A stretch of 50,130 bases of DNA, taken from the NCBI RefSeq assembly GCF_019930045.1, contig NZ_JAHZQQ010000009.1, positions 1-50,130 of the forward strand, given 5' to 3'. The first letter of the stretch is position 1, and the number at the start of each line of letters is the position of its first letter. The stretch comes from Streptococcus australis. GTDB lineage: Bacteria > Bacillota > Bacilli > Lactobacillales > Streptococcaceae. Of the stretch, positions 1 to 10,134 are shown one piece after another. A model generated the notes under the pieces. The model was given only the letters and a program-made list of their open reading frames with translations, was not told the DNA's origin and did no database searches. The translations under genes and the position numbers were made by a program.

Positions 1-31
1 TTGTGGTAGAATAATTAGTAGACATGTTCAT
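1..31 (-). CDS. N-terminal start of a putative transposase (partial)
   Basis: Only ten codons are visible (MNMSTNYSTT) before the sequence ends. The ATG at 31-29 has AAAGGAAG just upstream; a second in-frame ATG at 25-23 is an alternative start. The reading is based on its position just inside an IS-like terminal repeat. Ten residues are too few to name the family from sequence alone. Confidence 0.35.
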   Translation of the reverse strand, partial: MNMSTNYSTT

Positions 32-106
32 CTTCCTTTATGCTGTTTTTCGCAATTCTAGTATATCAGATGAACGTATCTTTTGTGTTGCACTTCATTT
101 TACAAC
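1..106 (-). mobile_element. Terminal part of an insertion sequence (IS30-like), cut by the window edge
   Basis: Read on the minus strand, a terminal-repeat-like sequence (about 83-106, containing GTGCAACACA) is followed by a -10-like TATACT, a Shine-Dalgarno AAAGGAAG and an ATG at 31-29 that opens a reading frame running off the left edge (MNMSTNYSTT). This is the layout of the 5' end of an IS with its transposase. A similar GCAACACA motif lies at the right edge of the window, also facing outward. Assignment to the IS30 family rests on remembered resemblance of the terminal repeat and is not proven. A contig ending inside a repeated IS copy would explain both edges. Confidence 0.45.
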
Positions 107-121
107 AGGGCTAATTGTTTT

Positions 122-146
122 AAACCCCCATTTTGGGGTTTTTTTG
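122..146 (+). terminator. Rho-independent terminator-like hairpin upstream of DUF1846 gene
   Basis: AAACCCC (122-128) pairs with GGGGTTT (135-141) around a 6-nt loop, and a run of T follows to 145. It probably ended transcription of whatever preceded the IS insertion. It directly abuts the promoter of the next gene. Confidence 0.6.
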
Positions 147-153
147 ATATAAT
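145..153 (+). promoter_or_regulatory. Extended -10 promoter of the DUF1846 gene
   Basis: TGATATAAT at 145-153 is a perfect extended -10 element (TGnTATAAT). No good -35 is present at 17 bp, which is common for extended -10 promoters. Transcription would start near 160, leaving a leader of about 95 nt before the ATG at 257. Confidence 0.6.
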
Positions 154-171
154 ACTGAATGAATATTGCAA

Positions 172-221
172 CGGGTGTTCTTTTGCACTCCCCTTTCCCT
201 ATGTGAAAGGCGGAGCACCGC
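172..221 (+). promoter_or_regulatory. Structured 5' leader of the DUF1846 gene
   Basis: Two nested stems can be drawn: GGTGTTC (174-180) with GAGCACC (213-219, one G-U pair), enclosing CCTTTC (192-197) with GAAAGG (205-210). The leader ends at an SD (GGAGG) and ATG with no terminator between, so any control would act on translation. I do not recognise a known riboswitch class. Confidence 0.3.
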
Positions 222-256
222 TAAAGATCACCCTCGCTTCTTTATTGGAGGTTTAA

Positions 257-1741
257 ATGAAGAAACAAGCTTTTAGTTCCGAAAAGTATTTGAATTTGCA
301 GCGCGATCACATCCTCGAGCGCATCAACCAATTTGATGGCAAGCTCTACCTAGAGTTTGGAGGAAAAATGTTGGAAGATTTCCACGCAGCTCGTGTCCTT
401 CCTGGTTATGAACCAGATAACAAAATTAAGCTTCTCCAAGAACTTCGTGACCAAGTGGAGATTGTGATTGCTATTAATGCCAATAACATTGAGCATTCAA
501 AAGCGCGTGGTGACCTAGGAATCTCTTACGACCAAGAGGTCTTCCGCTTGATCGATAAATTCAACGAATTGGGCATCTATGTTGGCTCTGTCGTCATCAC
601 TCAGTATGCTGGTCAACCAGCTGCAGACCTTTTCCGCAAGCAGTTGGAAAAAAATGGCATCGCCTCTTATCTCCACTACCCAATCAAGGGCTACCCAACG
701 GATATGGACCACATCATCTCTCCTGAGGGAATGGGGAAAAACGACTACATTCAAACTAGCCGTAATCTCGTTGTCGTGACAGCTCCTGGTCCTGGTTCTG
801 GTAAATTGGCGACTTGTATGTCCAACATGTACCATGACCAATTGAATGGCATCAAGTCTGGTTATGCTAAATTTGAAACCTTCCCAGTTTGGAACCTGCC
901 TTTGCATCACCCAGTGAATTTGGCCTATGAAGCTGCTACTGCAGACCTTGACGATGTCAATATGATTGACCCATTCCACCTCCAAACCTATGGCGAAACA
1001 ACGGTCAACTACAACCGGGATATCGAAATCTTCCCTGTCTTGAAGCGGATGTTGGAACGCATCCTTGGAGAATCTCCTTACGCTTCCCCAACAGATATGG
1101 GTGTGAACATGGTCGGCTTTGCCATCGTGGACAATGACGCAGCGATTGAAGCCTCTAAGCAAGAAATTATCCGCCGTTACTACCAAACCATTCTAGATGT
1201 GAAGGCAGAGCGTGTCGGAAACGGAGCTATTAAGAAAATTGAACTCTTGATGAATGACTTAGGCATTTCACCAAAAGACCGCCAAGTCACCGTCCTTGCC
1301 CGTCAAAAAGAGGAAGAAACCGGTGAACCTGCCTTGGCACTGGAATTGCCGAACGGAGAAACCGTGACAGGTAAGACTTCTGACTTATTTGGTCCAACGG
1401 CAGCTGTTCTCATCAACGCCATCAAGAAATTGGCCCATATTGATAAAGAAACCAAGTTGATTGAGCCAGAATATGTGAAACCAATCCAAGGCTTGAAGAT
1501 CAACCACTTGGGCAGTCGCAACCCTCGCCTCCACTCAAATGAAATCCTCATCGCCCTCGCCATTACCGCCATGAACCATCCAGAGGCAAATCTTGCCATG
1601 CAAGAATTGGGTCGATTGAAAGGGAGCGAAGCCCATTCAACAGTCATGTTGACAGACGAAGATAAGAACGTTCTTCGCAAACTGGGCATTCATGTGACCA
1701 TGGATCCAGTTTACCAATACGATCGCTTGTACCGCAAATAA
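257..1741 (+). CDS. DUF1846 family protein
   Basis: This 494-residue protein fits the full length of the DUF1846 family, which is widespread in Firmicutes. The biochemical role is not established; the family fold has ligase/synthetase-like features and is presumed cytoplasmic. Visible features are a Gly-rich segment ([16 protein letters not shown], about residues 174-189) resembling a nucleotide-binding loop, and no signal peptide or membrane segments. The start is supported by TTGGAGG 5 nt before the ATG. It is a single-gene unit with its own extended -10 promoter and a strong downstream terminator. The neighbouring fol operon is on the opposite strand, so no functional link is implied. Confidence 0.85.
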   Translation: MKKQAFSSEKYLNLQRDHILERINQFDGKLYLEFGGKMLEDFHAARVLPGYEPDNKIKLLQELRDQVEIVIAINANNIEHSKARGDLGISYDQEVFRLIDKFNELGIYVGSVVITQYAGQPAADLFRKQLEKNGIASYLHYPIKGYPTDMDHIISPEGMGKNDYIQTSRNLVVVTAPGPGSGKLATCMSNMYHDQLNGIKSGYAKFETFPVWNLPLHHPVNLAYEAATADLDDVNMIDPFHLQTYGETTVNYNRDIEIFPVLKRMLERILGESPYASPTDMGVNMVGFAIVDNDAAIEASKQEIIRRYYQTILDVKAERVGNGAIKKIELLMNDLGISPKDRQVTVLARQKEEETGEPALALELPNGETVTGKTSDLFGPTAAVLINAIKKLAHIDKETKLIEPEYVKPIQGLKINHLGSRNPRLHSNEILIALAITAMNHPEANLAMQELGRLKGSEAHSTVMLTDEDKNVLRKLGIHVTMDPVYQYDRLYRK

Positions 1742-1782
1742 AGAAAGGCAAGGCTAGACCGTTGGTCCTAGCTCCATATACA

Positions 1783-1828
1783 AAAAATCCCCTGAGTGCC
1801 TGAACCAGTTGGCACCCAGGGGATTTTT
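1783..1828. terminator. Strong bidirectional terminator after DUF1846 gene
   Basis: AAAAATCCCCTGAGTGCC (1783-1800) pairs with GGCACCCAGGGGATTTTT (1811-1828) with one mismatch; there are A runs on one side and T runs on the other. It can serve both the DUF1846 gene (+) and the small membrane-protein gene ending at 1851 (-). Confidence 0.85.
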
Positions 1829-1850
1829 CATAGTTTAATTGGATGGAGAG

Positions 1851-2006
1851 TTACCTCTCCTTAAAAAGATAGAGGCCCACAATCAGTATCGAGACAAGGA
1901 GAAGGGGATACACTTCTTTTGGCAGTAAGTCCGTTTCCAAACTCAACCAAAGGAAAAAAACAGCCAAGACAATCGCGATCAACCATTTTACAAGATAAGA
2001 TTTCAT
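1851..2006 (-). CDS. Small membrane protein, 51 residues, unknown function
   Basis: This short ORF starts at the ATG at 2006-2004, with GGTGG a few bases upstream, and ends at TAA 1853-1851. It encodes two hydrophobic stretches: IAIVLAVFFLWLSL after the basic start MKSYLVKW, and YPLLLVSILIVGLYLF before the end KER. A small two-pass membrane protein is therefore expected. It stands alone between the bidirectional terminator and the fol operon terminator. I see no clear promoter and do not recognise a family. Confidence 0.6.
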   Translation of the reverse strand: MKSYLVKWLIAIVLAVFFLWLSLETDLLPKEVYPLLLVSILIVGLYLFKER

Positions 2007-2071
2007 GACGCCCACCTACCCCTAATCTATTTATGCATAGTATACTCCTGCTCAGTCAACCTGTCAAGGTA

Positions 2072-2104
2072 AAAAAGGTAGTTGACCTAAGGGTCAACTA
2101 CCTT
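2072..2104 (-). terminator. Terminator of the fol operon
   Basis: AAGGTAGTTGACC (2075-2087) and GGTCAACTACCTT (2092-2104) form a perfect 13-bp stem with a 4-nt loop. On the minus strand it is followed by six T. It overlaps the stop codon of the folB-folK gene. Confidence 0.9.
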
Positions 2105-2921
2105 ATGTTTCTTTCACAGCCTCCCACAGTTGTCGGATCTGTTTTCTTTGGACAGGATCCACAAAGTAAGGAGCAATTTCATTCAAGGATTCTAGGACAA
2201 ATGCCCGTTCTGCCACATACGGATGAGGGAGAATCAAATCTGGACTATAGAGGATCAAATCCTCCATATAAAGGAGATCCAAATCGATGACCCGTGGTCC
2301 CCATTTGATCTCACGAATCCGGCCCATTTCTAGTTCGATTCCTAGCAAGGTCTCAATCAAGTCTTGGGGCGTAAACCAAGTTTCGACCTCTACGACTTGG
2401 TTGAGGAAGCTATCCTGCTCAACCCCTCCCCAAGGTGCTGTCTCAATCTGAGAAGAGGTTTGGAGAATCGTAAGCCCCTTTTCTTCTAGTCTAGATACAG
2501 CCGTCTCCAACTGTTGTCCCTTATCGCCCATATTGGTTCCCAGACCAATAAAGGCTCGTCTTTTTTCTCGTTCAATCGTGACCGAACAAGTATCCAAAGG
2601 TAGAGGAACTGGCGCCCAAGGTTTTTTCAGCTCAAGTCGAACCTTTTTGACAAAGTCATAGGTTGCAAAAATCTTCTCCACAAGCTGAAAAGCTACTGTC
2701 TCAATCAAATCAATTTTCTCAGCTTGAACCCAATTTGTCAGTTGCTCTGCTAAGATTCCATAATGGATTGAAGCCGTCAAATCGCCCGTCCGAGCAGACT
2801 TTGTCATCTCATAATCGACACAGACATCCAAGACAAAGCGCTGCCCCAATTCCTTTTCAGCGGAAAACACACCATGATAAGCATAAATTTCCAAATCTTT
2901 GATCCGTAATTGATCCACCAT
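2103..2921 (-). CDS. sulD: Bifunctional dihydroneopterin aldolase / HPPK (FolB-FolK)
   Basis: The protein fuses two consecutive folate enzymes, as in pneumococcal SulD. Residues about 1-115 are dihydroneopterin aldolase ([29 protein letters not shown]), which makes 6-hydroxymethyl-dihydropterin. Residues about 120-272 are HPPK ([31 protein letters not shown]), which pyrophosphorylates it. The WGPRxIDLDLL signature of HPPK is intact. The ATG at 2921-2919 is preferred, with GAGGTGA just upstream; a GTG two codons earlier at 2927 is an alternative. It is the last gene of the operon folP-folC-folE-folBK, 23 bp after folE. Confidence 0.93.
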   Translation of the reverse strand: MVDQLRIKDLEIYAYHGVFSAEKELGQRFVLDVCVDYEMTKSARTGDLTASIHYGILAEQLTNWVQAEKIDLIETVAFQLVEKIFATYDFVKKVRLELKKPWAPVPLPLDTCSVTIEREKRRAFIGLGTNMGDKGQQLETAVSRLEEKGLTILQTSSQIETAPWGGVEQDSFLNQVVEVETWFTPQDLIETLLGIELEMGRIREIKWGPRVIDLDLLYMEDLILYSPDLILPHPYVAERAFVLESLNEIAPYFVDPVQRKQIRQLWEAVKET

Positions 2922-2944
2922 CGTCACCTCAGTTTATCTAGGGA

Positions 2945-3499
2945 TTAGTGTCCCATCAGTTTATAGGCTTCGTTTTTCAAGTCTTTATCTGTCTCGAACA
3001 AGCCACGCGCTGCTGTCGTTACAGTAGCTGTCCCTGGTTTGCGTACCCCACGCATGTTCATGCACATGTGCTCTGCTTCCACCCAGACAAGGGCTCCCTG
3101 CGCTCCCAGATACTCCATCAAGGCATCCGCGATTTCCACTGTCAAGCGCTCCTGGATTTGAGGCTTTTTGGCATACACTTCCACTGTCCGAGCTAGCTTA
3201 GAGAGGCCCGCTACGCGCCCATTTGGGATATAGGCAATGTGGACCTTGCCATAGAAGGGCAAGAAATGGTGTTCACACATCGAGTGGAAGAAGATATCCT
3301 TTTCTACCACCATATTGTTGTCCACAATCTCAAAAGATTTTGATAGGTGGACTTCCGCAGTTTGGTTGAGACCTGCAAAAATCTCTTGGTACATCTTGGC
3401 AATACGTTCTGGTGTTTCTTGCAAGCCCTCACGGCTTCCGTCTTCACCGACTGCGTCGATAATCATCTTCACGGCTTCTTGAATTTTCTTTGTATCCAT
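2945..3499 (-). CDS. folE: GTP cyclohydrolase I (FolE)
   Basis: FolE opens the pterin branch by converting GTP to 7,8-dihydroneopterin triphosphate. At 184 residues it is the normal length. The zinc-site motif [20 protein letters not shown] and the C-terminal [12 protein letters not shown] segment with its Cys are present, together with the conserved [14 protein letters not shown]. The SD AGGAGA precedes ATG at 3499. Only one base separates it from folC upstream, consistent with translational coupling in the fol operon. Confidence 0.95.
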   Translation of the reverse strand: MDTKKIQEAVKMIIDAVGEDGSREGLQETPERIAKMYQEIFAGLNQTAEVHLSKSFEIVDNNMVVEKDIFFHSMCEHHFLPFYGKVHIAYIPNGRVAGLSKLARTVEVYAKKPQIQERLTVEIADALMEYLGAQGALVWVEAEHMCMNMRGVRKPGTATVTTAARGLFETDKDLKNEAYKLMGH

Positions 3500-3500
3500 G

Positions 3501-4805
3501 TCATCTCCTACTGATTTCTTCGATTAGAAAGGCTCTCACTTGAGCCAAAAAGTACAAGGATCCCGTCACTAAGAGGAGATCAGATTGTTGCGATTTTCTT
3601 TCTAGATATTGGGTTAAAAACACCTTCCATTCTTGATAAGGCAGGCCTTTTTGATGGGCTATTTCCTGCATGTCTCTCACGGAATAGGCGCGTGAATCCT
3701 CAAAGGTCGTCAAGGTTAATTGACTCTTTTCCAATCCGCTCCATAGTTCTAGCATCTCCTCAATCGCTTTAGTCTGGATACAGGTAAACAAGACTTGTTT
3801 GTCCAACTGTCCATACCGTTCTTTTATGGTGGCTACAAGAGGGGCTACTGCATGCGGATTATGGGCGCCATCTAGAATGATGAGGGGCTGGGTCGAAATA
3901 ACCTCTAGGCGTCCCGGCCACTGGACCCCTTCCCAAGCTTGGAGGATTTCTTCTCGGCTTAAGAAAGAGAGCCCCTTTTCTTGACAGAAGGTATCGCAGA
4001 GAGCCAGGGCCAGTCCAGCATTGTCGACTTGATGAAGTCCCAAGAGCCCTGTCTTTAGTTGCAGTTCTTCCCGATACTGGCTCTGATAGCCAAAAACTTC
4101 CCCGTCTGCCAGTGACTCTTGGTAGCTAACTAAAAAGTCCTGACCTAACAGCTCTACTGGTGCCGATAAGCAGTTCGCCCGCTGCACAATGACTTCTTGG
4201 GCTTCCAGTTCCATCCGGCCTAGCAAGACCGGAATCTTTTCCTTGATGATTCCCGCCTTCTCTCGAGCAATGGAGGCCAAATCCGGCCCTAAGAGAGCCA
4301 CATGGTCCAAGCCAATCGTCGTGATGGCTGTCAAAATAGGCTGACAAACATTGGTACTATCGAGACGACCACCCATGCCCACTTCCAAAATGACCACATC
4401 CGGCTTTTCTGCTACAAAATAATCAAAAGCCAGGACGGTCATCAACTCGAACTCGGTCAAGCCCAGCAAGGTCTGATCAGAACTGTTTTTTGCAAGTAAG
4501 TCCTGATAGAGGGACAGATAAGTTTCTAAATCCTGATCTGAGATGGGAAGCCCATTAATACTGATTTGCTCATGAAAGGAAACTAGATAGGGGGAGGAGA
4601 AAACACCAACCCGCAACCCTTTCGCCTCTAGTAAAGACCGTAAATGGGCTAGGGTCGATCCTTTTCCATTGGTCCCAGCTAGATGGATTACAGGACAGGT
4701 TAAGTGTGGGTTTCCCCTCAAGGCCAGCAGGGCTTCCATTCGCTCCAAGCCAAAATGGGGCTCGGAAGAACGATAAGTAGCTAACCAACTGAGATCTACT
4801 GTCAT
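3501..4805 (-). CDS. folC: Folylpolyglutamate / dihydrofolate synthase (FolC)
   Basis: FolC adds glutamate to dihydropteroate and/or folates. The 434-residue protein has the Mur-ligase P-loop [12 protein letters not shown] (about 41-52), the motif [21 protein letters not shown] and LDGAHNPHA, all typical of this family. It corresponds to SulB of the pneumococcal sul operon. The start codon has only a weak SD (AGAAGAGAT). It lies 16 bp after folP and 1 bp before folE. Confidence 0.94.
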   Translation of the reverse strand: MTVDLSWLATYRSSEPHFGLERMEALLALRGNPHLTCPVIHLAGTNGKGSTLAHLRSLLEAKGLRVGVFSSPYLVSFHEQISINGLPISDQDLETYLSLYQDLLAKNSSDQTLLGLTEFELMTVLAFDYFVAEKPDVVILEVGMGGRLDSTNVCQPILTAITTIGLDHVALLGPDLASIAREKAGIIKEKIPVLLGRMELEAQEVIVQRANCLSAPVELLGQDFLVSYQESLADGEVFGYQSQYREELQLKTGLLGLHQVDNAGLALALCDTFCQEKGLSFLSREEILQAWEGVQWPGRLEVISTQPLIILDGAHNPHAVAPLVATIKERYGQLDKQVLFTCIQTKAIEEMLELWSGLEKSQLTLTTFEDSRAYSVRDMQEIAHQKGLPYQEWKVFLTQYLERKSQQSDLLLVTGSLYFLAQVRAFLIEEISRR

Positions 4806-4821
4806 ATCTCTTCTCTTTTCT

Positions 4822-5895
<1,074 letters not shown>

Positions 5896-5923
5896 CTTCT
5901 GAATAAAACCCATTGGTCCTATC

Positions 5924-5932
5924 ATTCTACCA
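5924..5932 (-). promoter_or_regulatory. Probable fol operon promoter (extended -10)
   Basis: On the minus strand TGGTAGAAT (5932-5924) is an extended -10 element upstream of folP. Its -35 region would lie inside the 3' end of the CPBP gene. Transcription would start near 5918, giving a leader of about 140 nt. Confidence 0.45.
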
Positions 5933-5936
5933 TATT

Positions 5937-6623
5937 TTAAGCGGGAAGAAAAGAAACCAGAATAGTTATCAAAAAGGCAAAAGCATTCATGGTAAAGTGC
6001 AATAAAATCGAATATTCTACTCGTTTGTAGCGGTAGGCAACCCAAGTCAAGATGAGGGACATGCCTCCATAGATGATCCAGGAACCAAGATTACTTGGTG
6101 TGTGTAAATAGGCAAAGACAAGAGCCCCAACCAAATAACCAATTTTTTCGTGCCCCTTAAAGATCAAGCGGGGAATCACAGCTCGACAGATAATTTCTTC
6201 TCCTAAAGGCGCCACTACGACAATGAGCAAACCCATTGCCAGCTGAGGGGCCAAGGAAGCCACCCCTTGGATGGTCTCTTGGTTAGCTGTCGTCGCCTCT
6301 CCCAACTGTCGAAGAAGGTTAACCCCAAGAGCATTATTGGCCAGCAACAGGAGAAAATAAAGGAAATTTCGCCCAATATCTCTGCCTTTGATTCGTGAAA
6401 AATCTAGTGAATCAAGTGGACTCCATTTCATAAACCACCAAAGCAAATAGACGAGGAGCATGGTAACCCCAAGGACCAAACTATTGATTGTCCAATTTGA
6501 CCAAGCATTTTCAATCCCCAAGATCAAAGCGATCATGGGTAGTTGAGTCGCTATAAATAACGGTAATCCAATTAGTAACCACAGACCATTTGAAACCCAT
6601 TTTTTCTCCATCCAATTTTCCAT
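5937..6623 (-). CDS. CPBP family intramembrane glutamic endopeptidase
   Basis: A 228-residue polytopic membrane protein with about six to seven hydrophobic segments. The family motifs are visible in the C-terminal half: APLGEEIICRAVIPRL (EExxxR) and FAYLHT, then LHFTMNAFAF with the conserved His and Asn. CPBP proteins include CAAX-like proteases and bacteriocin self-immunity proteins. No bacteriocin genes are seen here, so the substrate is unknown. The start has GAGGT upstream and its own promoter. The gene reads toward folP without a visible terminator, so some read-through into the fol operon is possible. Confidence 0.88.
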   Translation of the reverse strand: MENWMEKKWVSNGLWLLIGLPLFIATQLPMIALILGIENAWSNWTINSLVLGVTMLLVYLLWWFMKWSPLDSLDFSRIKGRDIGRNFLYFLLLLANNALGVNLLRQLGEATTANQETIQGVASLAPQLAMGLLIVVVAPLGEEIICRAVIPRLIFKGHEKIGYLVGALVFAYLHTPSNLGSWIIYGGMSLILTWVAYRYKRVEYSILLHFTMNAFAFLITILVSFLPA

Positions 6624-6654
6624 TATTTTACCTCGATTATCAAACTATTTTTCT

Positions 6655-6683
6655 AGTATAGCATAGATGAGCTACTGGAGCAA
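6655..6683 (-). promoter_or_regulatory. Promoter of the CPBP gene
   Basis: On the minus strand TTGCTC (6683-6678), a 17-bp spacer ending in TGC, and TATACT (6660-6655) form a -35 / extended -10 pair. The start codon follows about 32 nt later. Confidence 0.65.
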
Positions 6684-6702
6684 GCCCATGTAGAAGTCAC
6701 AC

Positions 6703-6743
6703 AAGAGAAAAAAGAGGCGCTTCAAATCAGCCTCTTCTCTCTT
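6703..6743 (-). terminator. Terminator of ackA
   Basis: GAGGC and GCCTC with flanking AAGAGA.../...TCTCTT arms form a long stem. On the minus strand the core stem is followed by six T (6715-6710 region). It lies about 20 bp after the ackA stop codon. Confidence 0.7.
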
Positions 6744-6762
6744 GTTTTTTTAGAATAAAGTC

Positions 6763-7959
6763 TTACCCCTTATTTTTAAAGCGTTCAACATCACGGGCAA
6801 TGACTAATTCTTCGTCCGTTGGGATGACCAAGACTCTCACTTTAGCATCCGCTGTTGAAATATCTCCTTCTGCACCAAAGACATTCTTTTCTGGATCAAG
6901 CTCACAACCAAACCAAGTCAAGCCGTCAATGACTTGTCCACGGATCGTCTTAGAATTTTCTCCAATTCCAGCTGTAAAGATGATGGCGTCTGCTCCATTC
7001 AAGACAGCAAAGTATTGACCGATATATTTCTTAATACGATCGACAAAAATGTCGTTGGCCAAAAGTGCCTTGTCATTTCCACTGCGCATGGCTTCGTGAA
7101 TATCACGCATATCGCTAGAAAGCTCAGACACCCCTAGAAGACCAGATTCACGGTTCAAGATACGACTAATATCTTCTGGACTGTTGAAGTCCTCTGTGTG
7201 CTCCATCAAGTAAGGAATAATGGCAGGGTCAATATCCCCTGTACGTGTTCCCATCATGATGCCACCAAGTGGTGTGAAGCCCATAGACGTATCGACAGAA
7301 ATCCCTTTGTCTACCGCTGTAATAGAAGCTCCATTCCCAATGTGGCAGGTGATTAATTTCAACTCTTCGATTGGTTTTCCAAGAAGCTTCGCAGCTTCGT
7401 GGGCTACATACTCATGGCTGGTCCCGTGAGCCCCATATTTACGAACCTTGTTTTCTGTATAGTACTTAGTTGGAAGAGGATAACGATAAGCTTTTTCAGG
7501 CATTGTTGTATGGAAAGAGGTATCAAATACAACAACGCTGGTAATATCTGGTAACAATTCTTTAAAGGCACGGATCCCAGCAGCGTTGGCAGGGTTGTGC
7601 AATGGAGCCAACAAAGAAAGTTCCTCAACCTTTTGAATGACTTCTTCATCTACAAGAGCAGACTCTTTGAAGTACTCGCCACCTGCAACGACACGGTGCC
7701 CTACTCCAGTGATTTCATCGTAGGAAGAAATAATATCGAAACGAATCAAATCATCGAGAAGGATTTTAACCGCTTGTGTGTGGTTCTCGATATCTAAAAC
7801 CTGTTTTTCCGCTCGACCGTCAAATTTTACTGTCGAAATGGAATCTTTAAGGCCAATTCTCTCGATGAGCCCTTTTGCCAAAACTGTTTCTTCTGGCATT
7901 TGGTATAATTGCCATTTCAAACTTGAACTACCTGCATTAATTGCAATTGTTTTCGTCAT
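6763..7959 (-). CDS. ackA: Acetate kinase
   Basis: AckA interconverts acetyl phosphate and acetate with ATP generation, completing the Pta-AckA overflow pathway in the cytoplasm. The 398-residue length is standard. Both family signatures are visible: [13 protein letters not shown] near the N-terminus and [16 protein letters not shown], plus GHGxS-type [23 protein letters not shown], and [19 protein letters not shown]. An SD AGAGGT precedes the ATG. The gene follows the comG-linked methyltransferase as in other streptococci and has its own promoter and terminator. Confidence 0.97.
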   Translation of the reverse strand: MTKTIAINAGSSSLKWQLYQMPEETVLAKGLIERIGLKDSISTVKFDGRAEKQVLDIENHTQAVKILLDDLIRFDIISSYDEITGVGHRVVAGGEYFKESALVDEEVIQKVEELSLLAPLHNPANAAGIRAFKELLPDITSVVVFDTSFHTTMPEKAYRYPLPTKYYTENKVRKYGAHGTSHEYVAHEAAKLLGKPIEELKLITCHIGNGASITAVDKGISVDTSMGFTPLGGIMMGTRTGDIDPAIIPYLMEHTEDFNSPEDISRILNRESGLLGVSELSSDMRDIHEAMRSGNDKALLANDIFVDRIKKYIGQYFAVLNGADAIIFTAGIGENSKTIRGQVIDGLTWFGCELDPEKNVFGAEGDISTADAKVRVLVIPTDEELVIARDVERFKNKG

Positions 7960-7989
7960 TTTTTTACCTCTTTAAGCGTTTTCACTCCT

Positions 7990-7998
7990 ATTATAGCA
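7990..7998 (-). promoter_or_regulatory. Promoter of ackA (extended -10)
   Basis: TGCTATAAT on the minus strand (7998-7990) is a perfect extended -10 element; no convincing -35 lies 17 bp upstream. It sits in the 48-bp gap between the methyltransferase stop and ackA. Confidence 0.6.
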
Positions 7999-8007
7999 AA
8001 ATTTTGT

Positions 8008-8961
8008 TTAAATTTCACTTTCTTTATTCCAGTTTCGAAAACTTTCACGGAATTTCATGAGGTCTTCCTGGTCTTGCAAATCAGTCAAAGGATAGACAAA
8101 TGGTTGGACCACCGCTTCTTCTTGCTTGCGGAAAACAAAGATGGTTTTTGCTAGATTGGCTGATCGAAAGAGGTTCTCTGGCAAGGTCACCATGGCCAAG
8201 ACCTGAGCATGATCCTGCATCCATTTTTTCAGCAGAGGACTCTGCTCACTCGTCAAGAGATCATTCGGAGCTAGAAAAATAGCGACGCCACCTGGTTTTA
8301 AGTATTTTAGCGATTGTTCGATCAATAAATGATGGGCATAGGTGTGGCCCTGAGGGGAAGCGACCTGGTAACGACTCGCAATGGCATCATCTGGATAATA
8401 ACCGACAGGTAAATCGCTGATAATCACATCGCTCTCTTTCAAAACTTGTGGACGAATGGCATCACCTTGGGCAAAATTCACATCCGCCTTCATCACTTCT
8501 GCCATACTAGCCGCAAGGTCAATCAAGAGATCATCAATTTCCAAGCCCAAATAATCTAAGGAACGCTGACAGTTGTTCATCAAGGTTTGAGCTAAGTTCC
8601 CTGTTCCACTCCCCATTTCTAGCACATCAACTTGATCGGAACTAGCCAACTGATCCACTAGGAAGACCAGAAGAAATCCAATCCCATCTGGCGTAAATTG
8701 GTGATTGGCTTGTAGGGGCTCTGTTTGGGCAGCCTTCATCAAAAGATACTGGAAGGAGCGACGCCACTCTTCCTTGCTCAAGTTCAAGTCCTTCAGCCGC
8801 TGGTTGTTTTCCTTCACTAGAGTCAACTCTGTTTGCCCATCCAGATAGATGGCATTCTGCTCCACTAGAGCATCATAAAAGTTGGTCTGCAAATCATTTT
8901 GAATAGTTTGGGTATTCTCTAATAGGTAGCCGTAGGCTTTCTCAATTTTTTCGAAATTCAT
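8008..8961 (-). CDS. Class I SAM-dependent methyltransferase downstream of comG
   Basis: A roughly 317-residue Rossmann-fold methyltransferase resembling N6-adenine DNA methyltransferases of the B. subtilis YtxK type. The SAM-binding motif VLEMGSGTGNLA and the motif IV-like ISDLPVGYYP are visible; the latter replaces the usual NPPF/Y, so the substrate is uncertain. The ATG at 8961 (MNFEKIEK) has a strong SD GGAGG; an ATG four codons upstream is less likely. It is the final gene of the comG transcription unit in many streptococci, 31 bp after comGG. In this lysogen its transcription from the comGA promoter is interrupted by the prophage. Confidence 0.85.
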   Translation of the reverse strand: MNFEKIEKAYGYLLENTQTIQNDLQTNFYDALVEQNAIYLDGQTELTLVKENNQRLKDLNLSKEEWRRSFQYLLMKAAQTEPLQANHQFTPDGIGFLLVFLVDQLASSDQVDVLEMGSGTGNLAQTLMNNCQRSLDYLGLEIDDLLIDLAASMAEVMKADVNFAQGDAIRPQVLKESDVIISDLPVGYYPDDAIASRYQVASPQGHTYAHHLLIEQSLKYLKPGGVAIFLAPNDLLTSEQSPLLKKWMQDHAQVLAMVTLPENLFRSANLAKTIFVFRKQEEAVVQPFVYPLTDLQDQEDLMKFRESFRNWNKESEI

Positions 8962-8992
8962 GCTTTCCTCCATCTCTTAATCATATCAAATT

Positions 8993-9439
8993 TTAAGAGT
9001 TTTCGCTATGCTTTTCGAAGGCCTGAGGCTTCTCTTCCTCAGTTGTGGTCGGGTGGTCTGTAGCTGTATCTGGAGCCTGCTTCTCCTTTTCCTTCTTGTC
9101 GGTTTTTTTCTTTTCCCGAGAAGGTAGAGCAAAGGTGAAATGGTAGCTTTCCCCATCTTGTAAGCGACTCGTTACGTTGGCAAAGCCCGATTTTTCTTCC
9201 AAATCGACTCGACCAGTTGAGAAGGTTATGGTTTTTTCTTCCCGATCCCAAGTATCAATCGCCAATTGAGCTTGCGCATAAGCCTGGATCCGGTGCTGAC
9301 TAGCAAGGAGGATCCGTCTCTCTGCCACTTGTCTGTTCAGGTAAAACTGAAGCAAGAGACTAAAAACCGCCGACATAAAAAGGGCATAAAGAAGGATCCC
9401 GCCCTCAATCTGCTTCTTTTTTATCCTTTTCCACCACAC
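8993..9439 (-). CDS. comGG: Competence pseudopilus minor protein ComGG
   Basis: A 148-residue protein with one N-terminal hydrophobic helix (GGILLYALFMSAVFSLLLQF) and a very charged C-terminus rich in Lys and Glu. It is assigned to ComGG by its place as the last pilin-like gene of the comG operon; the sequence is weakly conserved. The start is GTG at 9439, with GGGAGG about 8 nt upstream; it overlaps comGF by 35 bp. It acts in the competence pilus on the cell surface. Confidence 0.85.
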   Translation of the reverse strand: MWWKRIKKKQIEGGILLYALFMSAVFSLLLQFYLNRQVAERRILLASQHRIQAYAQAQLAIDTWDREEKTITFSTGRVDLEEKSGFANVTSRLQDGESYHFTFALPSREKKKTDKKEKEKQAPDTATDHPTTTEEEKPQAFEKHSENS

Positions 9440-9860
9440 GGTAGACCACCTCCCTTTCTAACCCTTCTTCAAAGCGCAGTTGAATAGACACCAGATCTCC
9501 TCTTTTTTCAATCCAGACGGATTCAACTCCATCTATCATCGGTTGATAGCCACGGCCAGTCGCATCTGTCTTTCGGATATCTCCCCCCTTAGCCAGTCCA
9601 ATGGCTATGGGTTTTTGATCCTGAACAAGATAGAGTTTGTTGTCTCTGACCTCTTCAAATTGACTACGAGACAATTCAATATCCAGCTGGTCCTGAAAGA
9701 GTAACCATTCCTCTTGCTTGATGTGACTTTGGTACTGGAGTTCTTGACGCAAGAGGCTTGTCAATCCTTGAAACACCAATAAACCACCGCTAATGACGAG
9801 CAGGGCAACCAAGGCCTCCAATAAAGTAAAGGCTGGCAGTTTAGTTCTTTTCAACAGCAA
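9405..9860 (-). CDS. comGF: Competence pseudopilin ComGF
   Basis: A 151-residue minor pilin with a prepilin-type leader: the basic MLLKRTKLPA then FTLLEALVALLVI, with the expected Glu at mature position 5 and cleavage after Ala. The start appears to be TTG at 9860, with GGAAAGG about 6 nt upstream; a second TTG two codons later is possible. It overlaps comGE by 20 bp, suggesting coupled translation. It would be processed by the prepilin peptidase ComC. Confidence 0.9.
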   Translation of the reverse strand: MLLKRTKLPAFTLLEALVALLVISGGLLVFQGLTSLLRQELQYQSHIKQEEWLLFQDQLDIELSRSQFEEVRDNKLYLVQDQKPIAIGLAKGGDIRKTDATGRGYQPMIDGVESVWIEKRGDLVSIQLRFEEGLEREVVYRVVEKDKKEAD

Positions 9861-10134
9861 TCACAACCTTTCCTTCATGATAGACCTTTAAGGACTTGGC
9901 AGACCTCTCCACCTGGACACTGACCTGATTGATGTTCAATTGATCTTGCCTTGTCTGGATCGCCATTTTTGCGACGCGCAAAACTTCTCCTTGTCTCAAC
10001 TCTTCTAAACGCTGCTGTCGCGAGTCCCCTAGCTCTCCCAGCACAAGGGTCGTGAGGACACCAAACATCGCTAGGGCGATTAGGCCTTCTAACAAGAGAC
10101 TAGCGGGGAGCCGTCGATTTTTTAATTTTTCCAT
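9841..10134 (-). CDS. comGE: Competence pseudopilin ComGE
   Basis: A 97-residue minor pilin. The N-terminus MEKLKNRRLPASLLLEGLIALAMFG keeps the Ala cleavage position and the Glu at +5 but has a degenerate SLLLE in place of FTLLE. The ATG at 10134 is preferred over the TTG two codons upstream. It overlaps comGD by 35 bp within the operon. Confidence 0.88.
   Translation of the reverse strand: MEKLKNRRLPASLLLEGLIALAMFGVLTTLVLGELGDSRQQRLEELRQGEVLRVAKMAIQTRQDQLNINQVSVQVERSAKSLKVYHEGKVVIAVEKN

Noticed and set aside
515-1186. 223-codon ORF antisense to the DUF1846 gene
   Set aside because: It mirrors the codon pattern of the real gene, has no SD and no recognisable protein features.
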